A stretch of 64,000 bases of DNA. It comes from Brucellaceae bacterium. Lineage in GTDB: Bacteria; Pseudomonadota; Alphaproteobacteria; Rhizobiales; Rhizobiaceae. The notes under the pieces were generated by a model that ran no database searches, had not been told where the DNA came from, and saw only the letters and a list, made by a program, of their open reading frames with translations. The stretch lies in assembly GCA_020637775.1 (NCBI GenBank), contig JACKJV010000002.1, forward strand, positions 310,001 to 374,000. The letters are read 5' to 3'. Position numbers and translations under genes: made by a program. This document shows, piece after piece, positions 1 to 8,964 of the stretch (the stretch's first letter is position 1; every line of letters starts with the position of its first letter).

Positions 1-169
1 TGGCGCCGAGCGCGCCGCCGAGACCATGGTCGCCGCCGTGCTGGCTTACGCCGCGGCCGGGCGCGACGATGATCTCGCCGCCTGTCTGGAAACCTTCGCC
101 CGCCGCCCCGTGCTCAACCGCAACGGCGAAACGGTGGGCGAAATCCGCCCCGCCGCGCCGCTGGCGTGA
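1..169 (+). CDS. 3' end of an unidentified protein (partial)
   Basis: Only the last 55 codons are present, read in frame 2 and ending at a TGA at 167-169. The peptide is alanine- and arginine-rich and ends with RRPVLNRNGETVGEIRP followed by a short tail. Codon use matches the GC-rich neighbours, and no competing long frame is more plausible. It runs tail-to-tail into the next gene with only 17 bases between the stops. I do not recognise the family, so the function is unknown; the missing upstream sequence would be needed to name it. Confidence 0.55.
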   Translation, partial: GAERAAETMVAAVLAYAAAGRDDDLAACLETFARRPVLNRNGETVGEIRPAAPLA

Positions 170-186
170 TCGCCGCATGAAGCGCC

Positions 187-1557
187 TCACCCGGTCGCGT
201 TGCGCTCCACGGTGAGATGCGGCCAGCCGGCCGCCCCCCGGATGGCCAGGTCGCCGGTGACCGCCTCGCTCCAGCGATAACCGACGATGGCGCCGTTTGG
301 CGTGTCCGCGATCATGTTCCCGGAAATCACGGCCCGGCCCGCGCCCTCGGCCACGCTGACGGCGATGCCGGTGCCGCAGGCGCGGATGACATTGCCGCTG
401 GCCACCACATTGCGCAGAAAGGCACCCCAGCCCAGATGCAGCCCGTAGCGAGGCGCGCCTTCCACCGTGTTGCCGGAAACGGACGTGTCCGCCTCCGCCG
501 TGATGGCGACGCCGAAGCCGGGCGCATCGGCCGGGTAGGGGCCTTGCGTGGAAAGGTTGCGTACCAGGTTGCCCTGGATCACGGCCAGCCGCCCGCCCTC
601 GTTGAAATTGACCGCCGAGATGCCGTTGGCCGCACCATCCACGATATTGCCGGCGATCACCGCGCCCTCGAAGGCGAATTCCGTGTAGAGCGCGGTCTCG
701 CCCGAGCGCAGGCAGGTATTCCCCTGGGCGATCATGTTGGACGCCGAATTGGCGCGGATGGCGGAAAAGGCGCAGTCCGACACGCTGTTATTGGCGATTG
801 TCACGCCGCCGGCGCGAAACAGGTTGATGCCATTGCCATATTGCCCGGTGCCACCCTTGCGCGCGCCGATGCGCGCAATCCGGTTGTTCGTGACGAACGA
901 CCCGTCATGGGCGGCCTGCCAGCGATGGATGAGCAGCCCGCCATTGCCGCAATCCTCCACCGTGTTGCCGGTGACGGTGAGGCCGGCCGACTCCACCGCG
1001 TAAAGCGCATGATCCTGCGCGCCGGAAAGGGTGCTGCGCTCGATGCGCCCGCCACAGCGTTCCATGACGATGGCGCTCTTGCCCGCACCGGTGATCTCGC
1101 AACCGTCAATGGTGACGCTGGCCACGCGCCTGAGGTCGATCAGCCCCTGCGTCTGGTCCGACAGCCAGCGGTTCTGTCCGTCGATGGTGAGGCCCGTCAG
1201 CGAGAGAGACGCGCAGTCCTCGCCGGCGAACAGGTGACCATTGCCGGTATAGACGATGCGCGTGGCCCCCGGCACACCGGAAAGCCGCAGCCGGTCCGGC
1301 AAGGTCAGGTTGGAAACGGCATAGTCGCCCGGCGGCAGGAAAACCGGCTGGTCGCGCCGCGCCGCCTCGTCCAGCATGCGCTGGAAGACGCGCGACTGGT
1401 CATCGAGCGCGCCGGGCCGCACGCCCATTTCGCTTGCCGGTATGGAGCCGCGCATGGCAGCATTCTCGAACAGGCTCCGCGCGCTGGCCGGAATTGGCAC
1501 GGCCGCCGCGGCTGCGGCGGGCACAAAAGCGGAGAAAAACCGGCGTCTGTCCATCAT
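187..1557 (-). CDS. TIGR03808 family Tat-translocated repeat protein
   Basis: About 456 aa. The chosen start (MMDRRRFF) places a twin-arginine motif at the very N-terminus, followed by an alanine-rich hydrophobic stretch and an ASA-type cleavage region, so the protein should be exported folded by the Tat system. The rest is a string of short repeats such as VTGNTVEDCGNGG and VSGNTVEGAPRYG, typical of a right-handed parallel beta-helix of the pectate-lyase type. This matches the uncharacterised Rhizobiales family TIGR03808. No enzyme activity is established for it; a polysaccharide-related periplasmic role is only a guess from the fold. The reading frame stays open to 1773, but the upstream part has no signal-peptide logic. 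It is divergent from the transporter at 1658. Confidence 0.88.
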   Translation of the reverse strand: MMDRRRFFSAFVPAAAAAAVPIPASARSLFENAAMRGSIPASEMGVRPGALDDQSRVFQRMLDEAARRDQPVFLPPGDYAVSNLTLPDRLRLSGVPGATRIVYTGNGHLFAGEDCASLSLTGLTIDGQNRWLSDQTQGLIDLRRVASVTIDGCEITGAGKSAIVMERCGGRIERSTLSGAQDHALYAVESAGLTVTGNTVEDCGNGGLLIHRWQAAHDGSFVTNNRIARIGARKGGTGQYGNGINLFRAGGVTIANNSVSDCAFSAIRANSASNMIAQGNTCLRSGETALYTEFAFEGAVIAGNIVDGAANGISAVNFNEGGRLAVIQGNLVRNLSTQGPYPADAPGFGVAITAEADTSVSGNTVEGAPRYGLHLGWGAFLRNVVASGNVIRACGTGIAVSVAEGAGRAVISGNMIADTPNGAIVGYRWSEAVTGDLAIRGAAGWPHLTVERNATG

Positions 1558-1657
1558 TGGCACAAGTCCCGTTGTCAAACCGGTTGACATGCGCGGACCG
1601 TGCCAGGAAGGATGAACCACCTGTATCGCAGCGTGGTTCGGGAAGGGGCGGCAGAAG

Positions 1658-2737
1658 ATGGTGTCGGTGGCCGATAGCGCCCGCAATCTCGCGTTCATCC
1701 TTCTGGTCGTCTGCCTGACGGGCTGGCTGTTGTGGATCGGCTCGGCCGTGCTCTGGCCCATCTTCGCGGCCATTCTGAGCGCCTATATCCTGACCGGCGC
1801 GGCGGAATTCATGAACCGCGTGCCGGTGCTCAAGCTGGCGCCGCGCTGGCTGCGCAATCTGGCGGTCGCGGCCGCCTTCGCCGCCGTGCTGCTGCTGTTT
1901 GCCGCCATTGTCGGCTCGACGGTGGACAGCCTGATCCGCGTGGCGCCCACCTATCAGCAGAATCTCGTCAGCCTGGCAGGCCAGCTTGGCCGGTGGGCCG
2001 GTTTCGAGCAGACGCCGACCTGGGAAACCCTGCGCACCTGGCTTGCAGGCCGCGTCAGCCTGCAGGCCTTCATCACCGGAACACTGGGGCAGGTGACCGC
2101 CATGGGCGGCCAGCTCATCCTCATCGTCTTCTACGTTGTTTTCCTGATGGCCGAACGCGGCCAGTTCGCCGCCAAGCTGACCAGCGTTGCCGGCGATGCG
2201 GAGCGCGCGCGCCGCGCCCACGACGTCATTGCCTCGATCAACCGGTCGATTACCGATTACCTGGCCGTCAAGACGCTGATCAATGTCGTCCTCGGCATCG
2301 TGTCCTATCTCATCATGGTGGCCATAGGTATTGATTTTGCAGCCTTCTGGGCCATCCTGATCGGGTTGATGAATTACATACCCTATATCGGCTCGATTGT
2401 CGGCGTGGCCTTCCCGGTCCTGCTCAGCCTTGCGCAGTTCGGCTCCCTGGCGCAGACCGCCATGGCCGCCGTCGCGCTGACCGCGGCGCAGATGGCCGTC
2501 GGCTATGTGGTGGAGCCGCGCATGATCGGCCAGTCGGTCAATCTCAGCCCCTTCGTCGTCATGGTCGCCCTGACCGTCTGGGCCGCGCTGTGGGGCGTGC
2601 CCGGCGCCATCCTGGCCGTACCACTGACCGCCATCCTGTCCATCGTGCTGGCGGCCTCTCCGTCGACGCGCGGCCTCTCCGTCCTGCTCTCGGCCGATGG
2701 CAATGCGCCGTCGCCTGACCGGGCGGTGGCGCGATGA
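1658..2737 (+). CDS. AI-2E family transporter (PF01594), inner membrane
   Basis: About 359 aa, the usual length for this family, with about eight hydrophobic segments. An N-terminal pair of helices (residues about 10-45) is followed by a soluble stretch rich in TWETLRTWLAGR-like sequence. The C-terminal block has the family signature SPFVVMVALTVWAALWG...PGAILAVPLTA. Family members include TqsA-type putative autoinducer-2 exporters and Na+/H+ antiporter-like proteins, so the substrate cannot be told from sequence. The stop overlaps the next gene as ATGA (2734-2737), so the two are probably translationally coupled. It is divergent from the TIGR03808 gene, with about 100 bases between the starts. 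Confidence 0.9.
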   Translation: MVSVADSARNLAFILLVVCLTGWLLWIGSAVLWPIFAAILSAYILTGAAEFMNRVPVLKLAPRWLRNLAVAAAFAAVLLLFAAIVGSTVDSLIRVAPTYQQNLVSLAGQLGRWAGFEQTPTWETLRTWLAGRVSLQAFITGTLGQVTAMGGQLILIVFYVVFLMAERGQFAAKLTSVAGDAERARRAHDVIASINRSITDYLAVKTLINVVLGIVSYLIMVAIGIDFAAFWAILIGLMNYIPYIGSIVGVAFPVLLSLAQFGSLAQTAMAAVALTAAQMAVGYVVEPRMIGQSVNLSPFVVMVALTVWAALWGVPGAILAVPLTAILSIVLAASPSTRGLSVLLSADGNAPSPDRAVAR

Positions 2738-4281
2738 GGTTGCTGATGGCCGGCATTTTCCTCGCCATTGTCCTGATCGCCGCCGGTCTCGGCGCGTTGC
2801 GGCTCGCCTTTCCGCCGCCTGCTGCGGCCGGTCAGTCGTCCACCGCCTTGCCGCCGGCCGGTCACGGCCTGCTGGCCGAAGGGCTGAAACCGCTGCTTGA
2901 GGCCAATCCCGGCCTGACCGGCATCCTGCCCTTGTCGGAGGGCATCGACGCCTTCATCGCCCGCATGGCCCTCGTGCGCGCGGCCACGACCTCCATCGAT
3001 GCGCGCTACTACATCTGGCACCGCGACATGACGGGCATCGTCCTGATGCGCGAATTGCTGGCAGCGGCCGAACGCGGCGTGAAAGTGCGCCTGCTGGTCG
3101 ATGACAACGGCACGCCCGGTTTCGATGCCGAGATGGCCGCATTCGCCCGCCATCCGAACATGGAAGTGCGGATCTTCAACCCCTTCATGCTGCGCCGGCC
3201 GCGGCTGCTGAATTATGCCTTCGATTTCTTCCGCCTGAACCGGCGCATGCACAACAAGTCGCTGACCGTCGACGGCCTGGCCACCATCGTCGGCGGCCGC
3301 AATGTCGGCGATGAATACTTTGCCGCCGGCGACAGCCTGTTCATCGATCTCGATGTCCTGGCGGTCGGCGATGCGGTTCCGGCCGTGGCCGACGACTTCG
3401 ACGCCTACTGGGCAAGCCGGTCCGCCATTCCCGCCCGGACCGTTCTTGCCGGCCAATCCGGTTCCACCGATGGCCTGCTGCGCGACGCCGCCGAGCAGGA
3501 CCGGGCGCAGGCCTTTGCCGACTACCGGTCGGCCCTGCGCCAGAGCAAGCTGATCGGGCGGGTGGCGCGCGGCGAGGACATTTTCCGCTGGCGCAAGGCG
3601 CAGCTCTATTCCGACGATCCGGCAAAGGGGCAGGGGCCGGTGCCGGAAAACCGCCTGCTGATCGCCCGCCTGTTCGAAGGCATCGGCGAGCCGGCCACAA
3701 GCGTCAACCTCGTTTCCCCCTATTTCATTCCGGGCAGGATCGGTGCGGCCGCGCTGTCGGACTGGGCGGGGCAGGGTGTGACTGTGTCCGTTCTCACCAA
3801 TTCGCTGGAAGCCACGGATGTGTCAGCGGTTCATGCCGGTTATGTGAAATACCGCAAGGAACTGCTCAAGGCCGGCATCGGCCTGTTCGAACTGCGGCGC
3901 GAAACCGGCGTGCCGGGCGGTCATGGCCGGCTCGGCCTTGCCGGTTCTTCCGCCTCCAGCCTGCATGCCAAGACCTTCTCGGTGGACGGGCGGCACATCT
4001 ATGTCGGTTCGTTCAACTTCGACCCGCGCTCGGCACTGCTCAACTGCGAAATGGGCCTTGTCGTGGAGGATGCCGCGCTGGCCGGGGAGCTGGACAAGGC
4101 CTTTGCCGACACGGTTCCCGCTGCTGCCTGGGCGGTCTCGCTGGCGGAGGATGACAGCCTGCTTTGGCGCGGACAGGAAGAGGGCCGGACGATCACGCGG
4201 CGTGACGAACCGGGAGGGTCCGTGCTGCGCTCGGTCCTGCTGACAGTGATCGGTTGGCTGCCGGTTGAGTGGTTGCTCTGA
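2734..4281 (+). CDS. Phospholipase D-like protein, cardiolipin synthase C type
   Basis: 515 aa with an N-terminal transmembrane anchor (residues 1-25) and two phospholipase D HKD motifs. The first, MHNKSLTVDG, has H173 and K175; the second, LHAKTFSVDG, has H411 and K413, and each is followed by a GG/GS-N block. The order and spacing match ClsC/YmdC-type enzymes, which transfer phosphatidyl groups to make cardiolipin at the inner membrane. Both catalytic motifs look intact. The start overlaps the AI-2E gene by four bases, suggesting one operon. The stop codon abuts the 57-bp repeat array. Phospholipase D of another specificity is possible, since membership alone does not fix the substrate. Confidence 0.88.
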   Translation: MRLLMAGIFLAIVLIAAGLGALRLAFPPPAAAGQSSTALPPAGHGLLAEGLKPLLEANPGLTGILPLSEGIDAFIARMALVRAATTSIDARYYIWHRDMTGIVLMRELLAAAERGVKVRLLVDDNGTPGFDAEMAAFARHPNMEVRIFNPFMLRRPRLLNYAFDFFRLNRRMHNKSLTVDGLATIVGGRNVGDEYFAAGDSLFIDLDVLAVGDAVPAVADDFDAYWASRSAIPARTVLAGQSGSTDGLLRDAAEQDRAQAFADYRSALRQSKLIGRVARGEDIFRWRKAQLYSDDPAKGQGPVPENRLLIARLFEGIGEPATSVNLVSPYFIPGRIGAAALSDWAGQGVTVSVLTNSLEATDVSAVHAGYVKYRKELLKAGIGLFELRRETGVPGGHGRLGLAGSSASSLHAKTFSVDGRHIYVGSFNFDPRSALLNCEMGLVVEDAALAGELDKAFADTVPAAAWAVSLAEDDSLLWRGQEEGRTITRRDEPGGSVLRSVLLTVIGWLPVEWLL

Positions 4282-4282
4282 A

Positions 4283-4440
4283 GCAATTTCAGCGAAAGTT
4301 GCAGACTTTCGCGCTCGCGAAATTGCGTTGAGGGGTGCAGCAATTTCAGCGAAAGTTGCAGCCTTTCGCGCCCGCGAAATTGCGTTGAGGGGTGAAGCAA
4401 TTTCAGCGAAAGTTGCAGACTTTCGCGCTCGCGAAATTGC
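4283..4440. repeat. Three tandem copies of a 57-bp palindromic repeat
   Basis: Copies start at 4283, 4340 and 4397; the spacing is exactly 57 bases and the last copy is cut after 44. Each copy begins GCAATTTCAGCGAAAGT and ends ACTTTCGC(6 nt)GAAATTGC (copy 2 varies slightly), so it can fold into a long hairpin. It can alternatively form the small perfect stem TTTCGCG/CGCGAAA. The array starts one base after the phospholipase stop and ends about 50 bases before the end of the convergent doc gene, so it may act as a two-way terminator or REP/BIME-like element. Copies 1 and 3 are identical over the core; copy 2 differs at only a few bases. Confidence 0.9.
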
Positions 4441-4488
4441 AGGGAAAAAGGCGGCAACGCAAGCCGGCGCACCGCCGCCAGGCACCCG

Positions 4489-4887
4489 TCAGGGCTGAAG
4501 ATCGGCGATCGGAACGGTGTGGTCGTGCAGGAAGCGACGGGCGCCATCCTCGTCGATCTCGCCGGCCGCGACTCCCATCACCAGTTCATAGACGAGGTTG
4601 TCATTGGCTGTTAGCGCGTAGCCGTTGTCGAGCAGGAAGACGCCGCAGACGACCAGCGCCGTGCGTTTGTTGCCGTCCACGAAAGGGTGATTTTTCGCCA
4701 TGCCGAACAGGTAGGCTGCGGCAAGCTCGAAGACGTCAGGATCACCGTATGCTGCCTTGTTCCGGGGACGATCAAGGGCACTCTCCAGTGCATTTGCATC
4801 ACGCAATCCCTGACCGCCGCCATGGCGGCGCAACTGTTCCCTGTGCGCTGCCTCTGCGAGGTCGCGGTCGACAAAGTTCCAGGTCAC
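4489..4887 (-). CDS. doc: Doc-type (Fic family) death-on-curing toxin
   Basis: 132 aa, the usual Doc length. The Fic/Doc active-site motif HPFVDGNKRT lies at residues 67-76, with His, Asp and the NKR triplet intact. Doc proteins phosphorylate elongation factor Tu and stop translation; that activity is assumed from the family. The start is GTG, embedded in a GTGA overlap with the stop of the upstream antitoxin gene (4884-4887), so the two are translationally coupled. Downstream lies the 57-bp repeat array. The pairing is with an AbrB/MazE-type antitoxin rather than the classic Phd. Confidence 0.93.
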   Translation of the reverse strand: MTWNFVDRDLAEAAHREQLRRHGGGQGLRDANALESALDRPRNKAAYGDPDVFELAAAYLFGMAKNHPFVDGNKRTALVVCGVFLLDNGYALTANDNLVYELVMGVAAGEIDEDGARRFLHDHTVPIADLQP

Positions 4888-5105
4888 TTCGCCAGTTCCG
4901 ACAGGGCCACCTTGTACTGGTCCATGATCCTGCGAGCCGCATCCATTTGGCGGGCGAACTTGTCGTTTGCCGGCCGTATGATCAGGCCATTCTCGGTTTC
5001 GACGAAATCGATGGAATCACCGCTCTTGAGGTTCAAACGCTCCAGAATTTCCTTGGGAATGATGACTCCTTCGGAATTGCCAATCTTGCGGATGGTAGCG
5101 GTCAT
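4884..5105 (-). CDS. AbrB/MazE-type antitoxin of the doc module
   Basis: 73 aa from the ATG at 5103-5105, preceded by GGAGG at good spacing; the frame is open further upstream but that part has no ribosome site. The N-terminal half (MTATIRKIGNSEGVIIPKE) is a SpoVT/AbrB swapped-hairpin DNA-binding domain. The charged C-terminal half (RPANDKFARQMDAARRI) would be the toxin-binding tail. Antitoxins of this kind neutralise the toxin and repress their own promoter. The stop overlaps the doc start. The TGTTGCAACA palindromes around the promoter are candidate operators. Confidence 0.92.
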   Translation of the reverse strand: MTATIRKIGNSEGVIIPKEILERLNLKSGDSIDFVETENGLIIRPANDKFARQMDAARRIMDQYKVALSELAK

Positions 5106-5117
5106 GCTCTGCCTCCG

Positions 5118-5178
5118 ATGTTGCAACATGCATTATAACATTGGCGCAGCGCTGTTACAACGCCTGTTGCAACAGGCG
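5118..5178 (-). promoter_or_regulatory. Promoter and paired palindromic operators of the toxin-antitoxin operon
   Basis: On the minus strand a -35 box TTGTAA (5155-5160) and a perfect -10 box TATAAT (5132-5137) are 17 bases apart. They are bracketed by two perfect palindromes sharing the core TGTTGCAACA: ATGTTGCAACAT at 5118-5129, over the expected transcription start, and CGCCTGTTGCAACAGGCG at 5161-5178, just upstream of the -35. A weaker related half, TGTTACAAC, overlaps the -35. This layout fits autorepression by the antitoxin. The distal palindrome also touches the stop of the mutase gene and could serve as its hairpin. Confidence 0.75.
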
Positions 5179-7308
5179 TCAGTCCTGCGCCATCAGCAGC
5201 GAGACGACCTCGCCGGCCGCTTCGGCGATCACCGTGCCGGGTCCGAATATGGCTGCCGCTCCTGCTTCACGCACCGCCGCGTGGTCCTGCGGCGGGATGA
5301 CGCCACCGGCCACGACCAGGATGTCGCCGCGTCCGCGCGCCTCCAGCGCCGTCTTCAGTTCCGGGATCAGCGTCAGATGGCCGGCGGCCAGCGAGGATGC
5401 GCCGACCACATGCACATCATGCTCGACGGCCAGTTCCGCCACTTCCTCCGGCGTCTGGAACATGGCGCCCACGACCACGTCAAAGCCCAGGTCGCCGAAC
5501 GCCGTGGCAATCACCTTCTGGCCGCGGTCATGGCCGTCCTGGCCCATCTTGGCCACGAGAATGCGCGGGCGTTCGCCCTTCTTCTCCTCGAATGCCTCCA
5601 CCTGCTCGATCGCCGCCTCCACCCGCGGGTCGTCGCCGGCGGTACGGCGATAGACGCCGGCAATCGTGCGGATGTCTGCGACATGGCGCCCGAAGGCCTT
5701 TTCCAGCGCCAGGCTGATCTCGCCCACGGTCGCCTTCGCGCGGGCGGCGCGAATGGCAAACGCCAGCAGGTTGCCATCGCCGGTTGCCGCATCCGTCAGT
5801 GCCGAAAGCGCGGCCTCCACGGCGGCAACATCGCGTGTGCCTTTCAGTTCCTGAAGCTTGGAAAGCTGGCGCGCGCGCACCTGCGCATTGTCCACCTTGA
5901 GTACGTCGACGGCGCGGTCCTCCTCGGGCCGGAATGCATTGACGCCGATGACCGGCTGCTGTCCGGTGTCGATGCGCGCCTGCGTGCGCGCTGCGGCCTC
6001 CTCGATGCGCATCTTCGGCACGCCCTTTTCGATGGCTGCGGCCATGCCGCCGAGGTTTTCCACTTCCTCGATATGGGCCAGCGCGCGCACCGCGAGATCC
6101 TGCGTCAGCCGTTCGACGAAGGCAGAGCCGCCCCAGGGGTCGATCATCCGCGTGGTGCCGGATTCATGCGCCAGGACAAGCTGGGTGTTGCGGGCGATCC
6201 GGGCGGAATGGTCGGTCGGCAAGGCCAGCGCCTCGTCGAAGGCATTGGTGTGCAGCGATTGCGTGTGGCCCTGCGTGGCCGCCATGGCCTCCACCATGGT
6301 GCGCATCACGTTGTTCCAGGGATCCTGCGCCGTCAGCGACCATCCCGAGGTCTGGCAATGGGTGCGCAGCGACAGCGAGCGCTCATCGCGCGGGGTGAAC
6401 TCCTTTTGCATCAGCGTGGCCCAGATCAGGCGTGCCGCCCGCAACTTGGCCACTTCCATGAAGAAATTCATGCCGATGGCCCAGAAGAAGGAAAGGCGCG
6501 GCGCGAACGCATCGATGGGAAGTCCGGCCGCAACCCCCGCGCGGGCATATTCGATGCCGTCGGCAATCGTGTAGGCCAGTTCCAGATCCGCCGTCGCCCC
6601 GGCTTCCTGCATGTGATAGCCTGAAATGGAAATGGAATTGAATCGCGGCATGTGCGCCGAGGTATAGGCGAAGATGTCGGAAATGATCCGCATCGACGGC
6701 TTGGGCGGATAGATATAGGTGTTGCGGACCATGAACTCCTTGAGAATGTCGTTCTGGATGGTCCCGGACAGCTTCTCCTGCGAAACGCCCTGTTCCTCCG
6801 CCGCTACGACATAGAGCGCCATGATCGGCAGCACGGCGCCGTTCATGGTCATGGAAACGCTCATCTCGTCGAGCGGAATGCCGTCGAAAAGCTGGCGCAT
6901 GTCGAGAATGGAATCGATGGCAACACCCGCCATGCCCACATCGCCGGCCACGCGCGGATGGTCGGAATCATAGCCGCGATGGGTGGCCAGGTCGAAGGCC
7001 ACCGACAGCCCCTTCTGGCCGGCGGCCAGGTTGCGCCGGTAGAAGGCATTGGAGTCCTCCGCCGTGGAGAAGCCGGCATATTGGCGGATCGTCCAGGGCC
7101 GCTGTACATACATGGTGGGGTAGGGGCCGCGCAGGAAAGGTGGCGCGCCGGGCACGGTGGAAGCGATGGCAAGGCCCCGCAGATCCTTCTCGCCATAGGC
7201 ATGGCGCACGTCAATGCCTTCGGGGGTCGTCCATGGCTCGCCTTCGGCAAGGCGCGAAGGAACGCTGCCTGGCCGCTTCCATGCCGTCCTGGTGAAATCC
7301 GGGATCAT
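5179..7308 (-). CDS. mutB: Methylmalonyl-CoA mutase, large (catalytic) subunit
   Basis: 709 aa, typical for the large subunit (also called scpA or bhbA in rhizobia). The N-terminal part is the substrate-binding TIM barrel (residues about 40-540). The C-terminal part (from about 580) is the cobalamin-binding domain with the DxHxxG motif in MGQDGHDRG, where His593 is the lower axial ligand. The enzyme converts (R)-methylmalonyl-CoA to succinyl-CoA, feeding propionate, valine and isoleucine carbon into the TCA cycle. The start overlaps the stop of the small-subunit gene as ATGA (7305-7308), so both are cotranscribed. The gene ends immediately beside the operator palindrome of the toxin-antitoxin module. 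Confidence 0.97.
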   Translation of the reverse strand: MIPDFTRTAWKRPGSVPSRLAEGEPWTTPEGIDVRHAYGEKDLRGLAIASTVPGAPPFLRGPYPTMYVQRPWTIRQYAGFSTAEDSNAFYRRNLAAGQKGLSVAFDLATHRGYDSDHPRVAGDVGMAGVAIDSILDMRQLFDGIPLDEMSVSMTMNGAVLPIMALYVVAAEEQGVSQEKLSGTIQNDILKEFMVRNTYIYPPKPSMRIISDIFAYTSAHMPRFNSISISGYHMQEAGATADLELAYTIADGIEYARAGVAAGLPIDAFAPRLSFFWAIGMNFFMEVAKLRAARLIWATLMQKEFTPRDERSLSLRTHCQTSGWSLTAQDPWNNVMRTMVEAMAATQGHTQSLHTNAFDEALALPTDHSARIARNTQLVLAHESGTTRMIDPWGGSAFVERLTQDLAVRALAHIEEVENLGGMAAAIEKGVPKMRIEEAAARTQARIDTGQQPVIGVNAFRPEEDRAVDVLKVDNAQVRARQLSKLQELKGTRDVAAVEAALSALTDAATGDGNLLAFAIRAARAKATVGEISLALEKAFGRHVADIRTIAGVYRRTAGDDPRVEAAIEQVEAFEEKKGERPRILVAKMGQDGHDRGQKVIATAFGDLGFDVVVGAMFQTPEEVAELAVEHDVHVVGASSLAAGHLTLIPELKTALEARGRGDILVVAGGVIPPQDHAAVREAGAAAIFGPGTVIAEAAGEVVSLLMAQD

Positions 7309-8741
7309 GACGCCCCTCCGGCCAATTGTTCGATGCGCGCCACGTCCAGCCGCTCGCAGCGCACGGTTCCGTCCGTCGGCATGGGCCGGCGTTGCGCGTC
7401 GAGCACGTCCACCGTCCGGTCCTCGGCTGGCGGGTAGAGCGTGGCGCCGACCAGCACGCGGCTGCCCTCGCGATAGGCGCGTGCCCGCGTCTCGCCGGCC
7501 GCTTTCACGCGGGCCTGGAAATGACCGCCCAGCAGGCTTTGCAAAATGCCGCCTTCCGCCTCGATGGCCTGGAATTCATTCCATGCCGCTTCACACAGCC
7601 CGTCCGTCAGCGCTTCCACGGCGCCCGAACCCGAGGCCGGATCGGCGACGAACCACAGGCGGCTTTCTTGCGCCAGCACAAGCTGGGTGTTGCGGGCCAG
7701 GCGGCGCGCGAAGGCATCGGGAAGGCCATGGGCAAAGGTGTGCGGCAGGACCGAGATCGTGTCCGCACCGCCGGCCGCCGCCGCGAAACAGGCAATCGTG
7801 TTTCGCAACAGGTTCGTTTCCGCGTCCCTCGACGTCAGCATGCGGAAGGATGTCTCCGCATGGATCGACGTGGCCGACGGATCGATGCCGCAGGCTTCCT
7901 GCAGGCGTGTCCACAGCAGGCGCAGCGCCCGGATTTTCGCCATGGTCATGAACTGGTCGGCATCCGCCGAGACGCAGAAGCCGATATGCGGCGCGGCATA
8001 GACGAGCGGCTGGCGCGCCTCCTCGAACATGCGCATGTGACTGGCCGCAAGCGACAGCATGGCCGCCAGTTCCTGCGCCTCCGTTGCCCCGGCATTGTGG
8101 TAGACCCGCCCGTCCGCTTCCAGCAGCACGCCCGGCACCTGCATGGCGAAGAAATGCGCCAGCGATTGCGGCATGGAGGCCCGCAACGCCTCGATCGACA
8201 TGCGCAGGCGCCCCGTTCCGGCGAAGACGGCGGCCGGATCGATGCCGAAGGAGAGCGACAGCGAAGCCGGGTTGACCCGCTTCCTGGTCATCAGCGCCAC
8301 CATCCAGTCCAGCGAATTGCGGCTGGAAGGATGCACGTCGATGCGCAGATGCGTCTTGTCCAGCGGTGTGGCCTCCAGCACGGCGGCCAGCGAATCGGCT
8401 GACGCCGGCAGGCCGTAGCCGAAGGCATTCGGCGCACCCTCGAAGACGAGCGCCAGACCCGTGGCGCCACCCTCCAGGTCGGCCGCGATCTGCGCTTTCG
8501 CGCGATCGATGTCAGGATCGTCGACCCGTTGCACCCGCGTCCATGGGCTGCCGGCATTGTGGCCGGCGATCAGGCGCGGTTGCGCTGCCTGGGATAGCGG
8601 CTCGATGCGGATGCCGTCATCGCTGCGCGAGACCAGCGTTTCCTCGAAATCAGCGCCTTTCAGCGCCTTTTCCGCCAGCCTTCGCCAGTCGTCCAGTCCC
8701 AGTGCCTCGAATGTTGATTGCTTGAGGACCGCCGCGTCCAT
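7305..8741 (-). CDS. mutA: Methylmalonyl-CoA mutase, small-subunit-like protein without B12 domain
   Basis: 478 aa, related to the mutase barrel (for example [23 protein letters not shown] and [12 protein letters not shown], shared with the large subunit). It is much shorter than the classic MutA of over 600 aa. It ends about where the cobalamin domain would begin and has no DxHxxG motif, so it cannot bind B12 in the normal way. The likely role is a structural partner of the 709-aa subunit, with which it overlaps by four bases. The start at 8741 follows a divergent intergenic gap shared with the HerA-like gene. Confidence 0.9.
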   Translation of the reverse strand: MDAAVLKQSTFEALGLDDWRRLAEKALKGADFEETLVSRSDDGIRIEPLSQAAQPRLIAGHNAGSPWTRVQRVDDPDIDRAKAQIAADLEGGATGLALVFEGAPNAFGYGLPASADSLAAVLEATPLDKTHLRIDVHPSSRNSLDWMVALMTRKRVNPASLSLSFGIDPAAVFAGTGRLRMSIEALRASMPQSLAHFFAMQVPGVLLEADGRVYHNAGATEAQELAAMLSLAASHMRMFEEARQPLVYAAPHIGFCVSADADQFMTMAKIRALRLLWTRLQEACGIDPSATSIHAETSFRMLTSRDAETNLLRNTIACFAAAAGGADTISVLPHTFAHGLPDAFARRLARNTQLVLAQESRLWFVADPASGSGAVEALTDGLCEAAWNEFQAIEAEGGILQSLLGGHFQARVKAAGETRARAYREGSRVLVGATLYPPAEDRTVDVLDAQRRPMPTDGTVRCERLDVARIEQLAGGAS

Positions 8742-8964
8742 TCCACCTCCGATCCGGCATGGTTGCGATGCCGTCGCCAGACTTTATGGTCGTGCCTTGC
8801 GGGGGGCAATGCCACATTCGCCAAAGCGTGTCATCGGCGTTCGGGCGCGGCGTGCCTGCAACACTTTTTCGCATGACGTGAGCGCGGGCGTTCCGACGCG
8901 CCATTGTGGCAGCGCCGGGCCTTGGCTATACCCGCTACAGGTCGGGCGCGAATGGAGGGCAGCT

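Noticed and set aside
4283..4440. CRISPR array
   Set aside because: The copies are contiguous palindromic tandem repeats with no variable spacers and no cas genes nearby.
4687..6624. 645-codon frame on the plus strand over the antitoxin and mutase
   Set aside because: It crosses two well-supported genes on the other strand and shows no domain.
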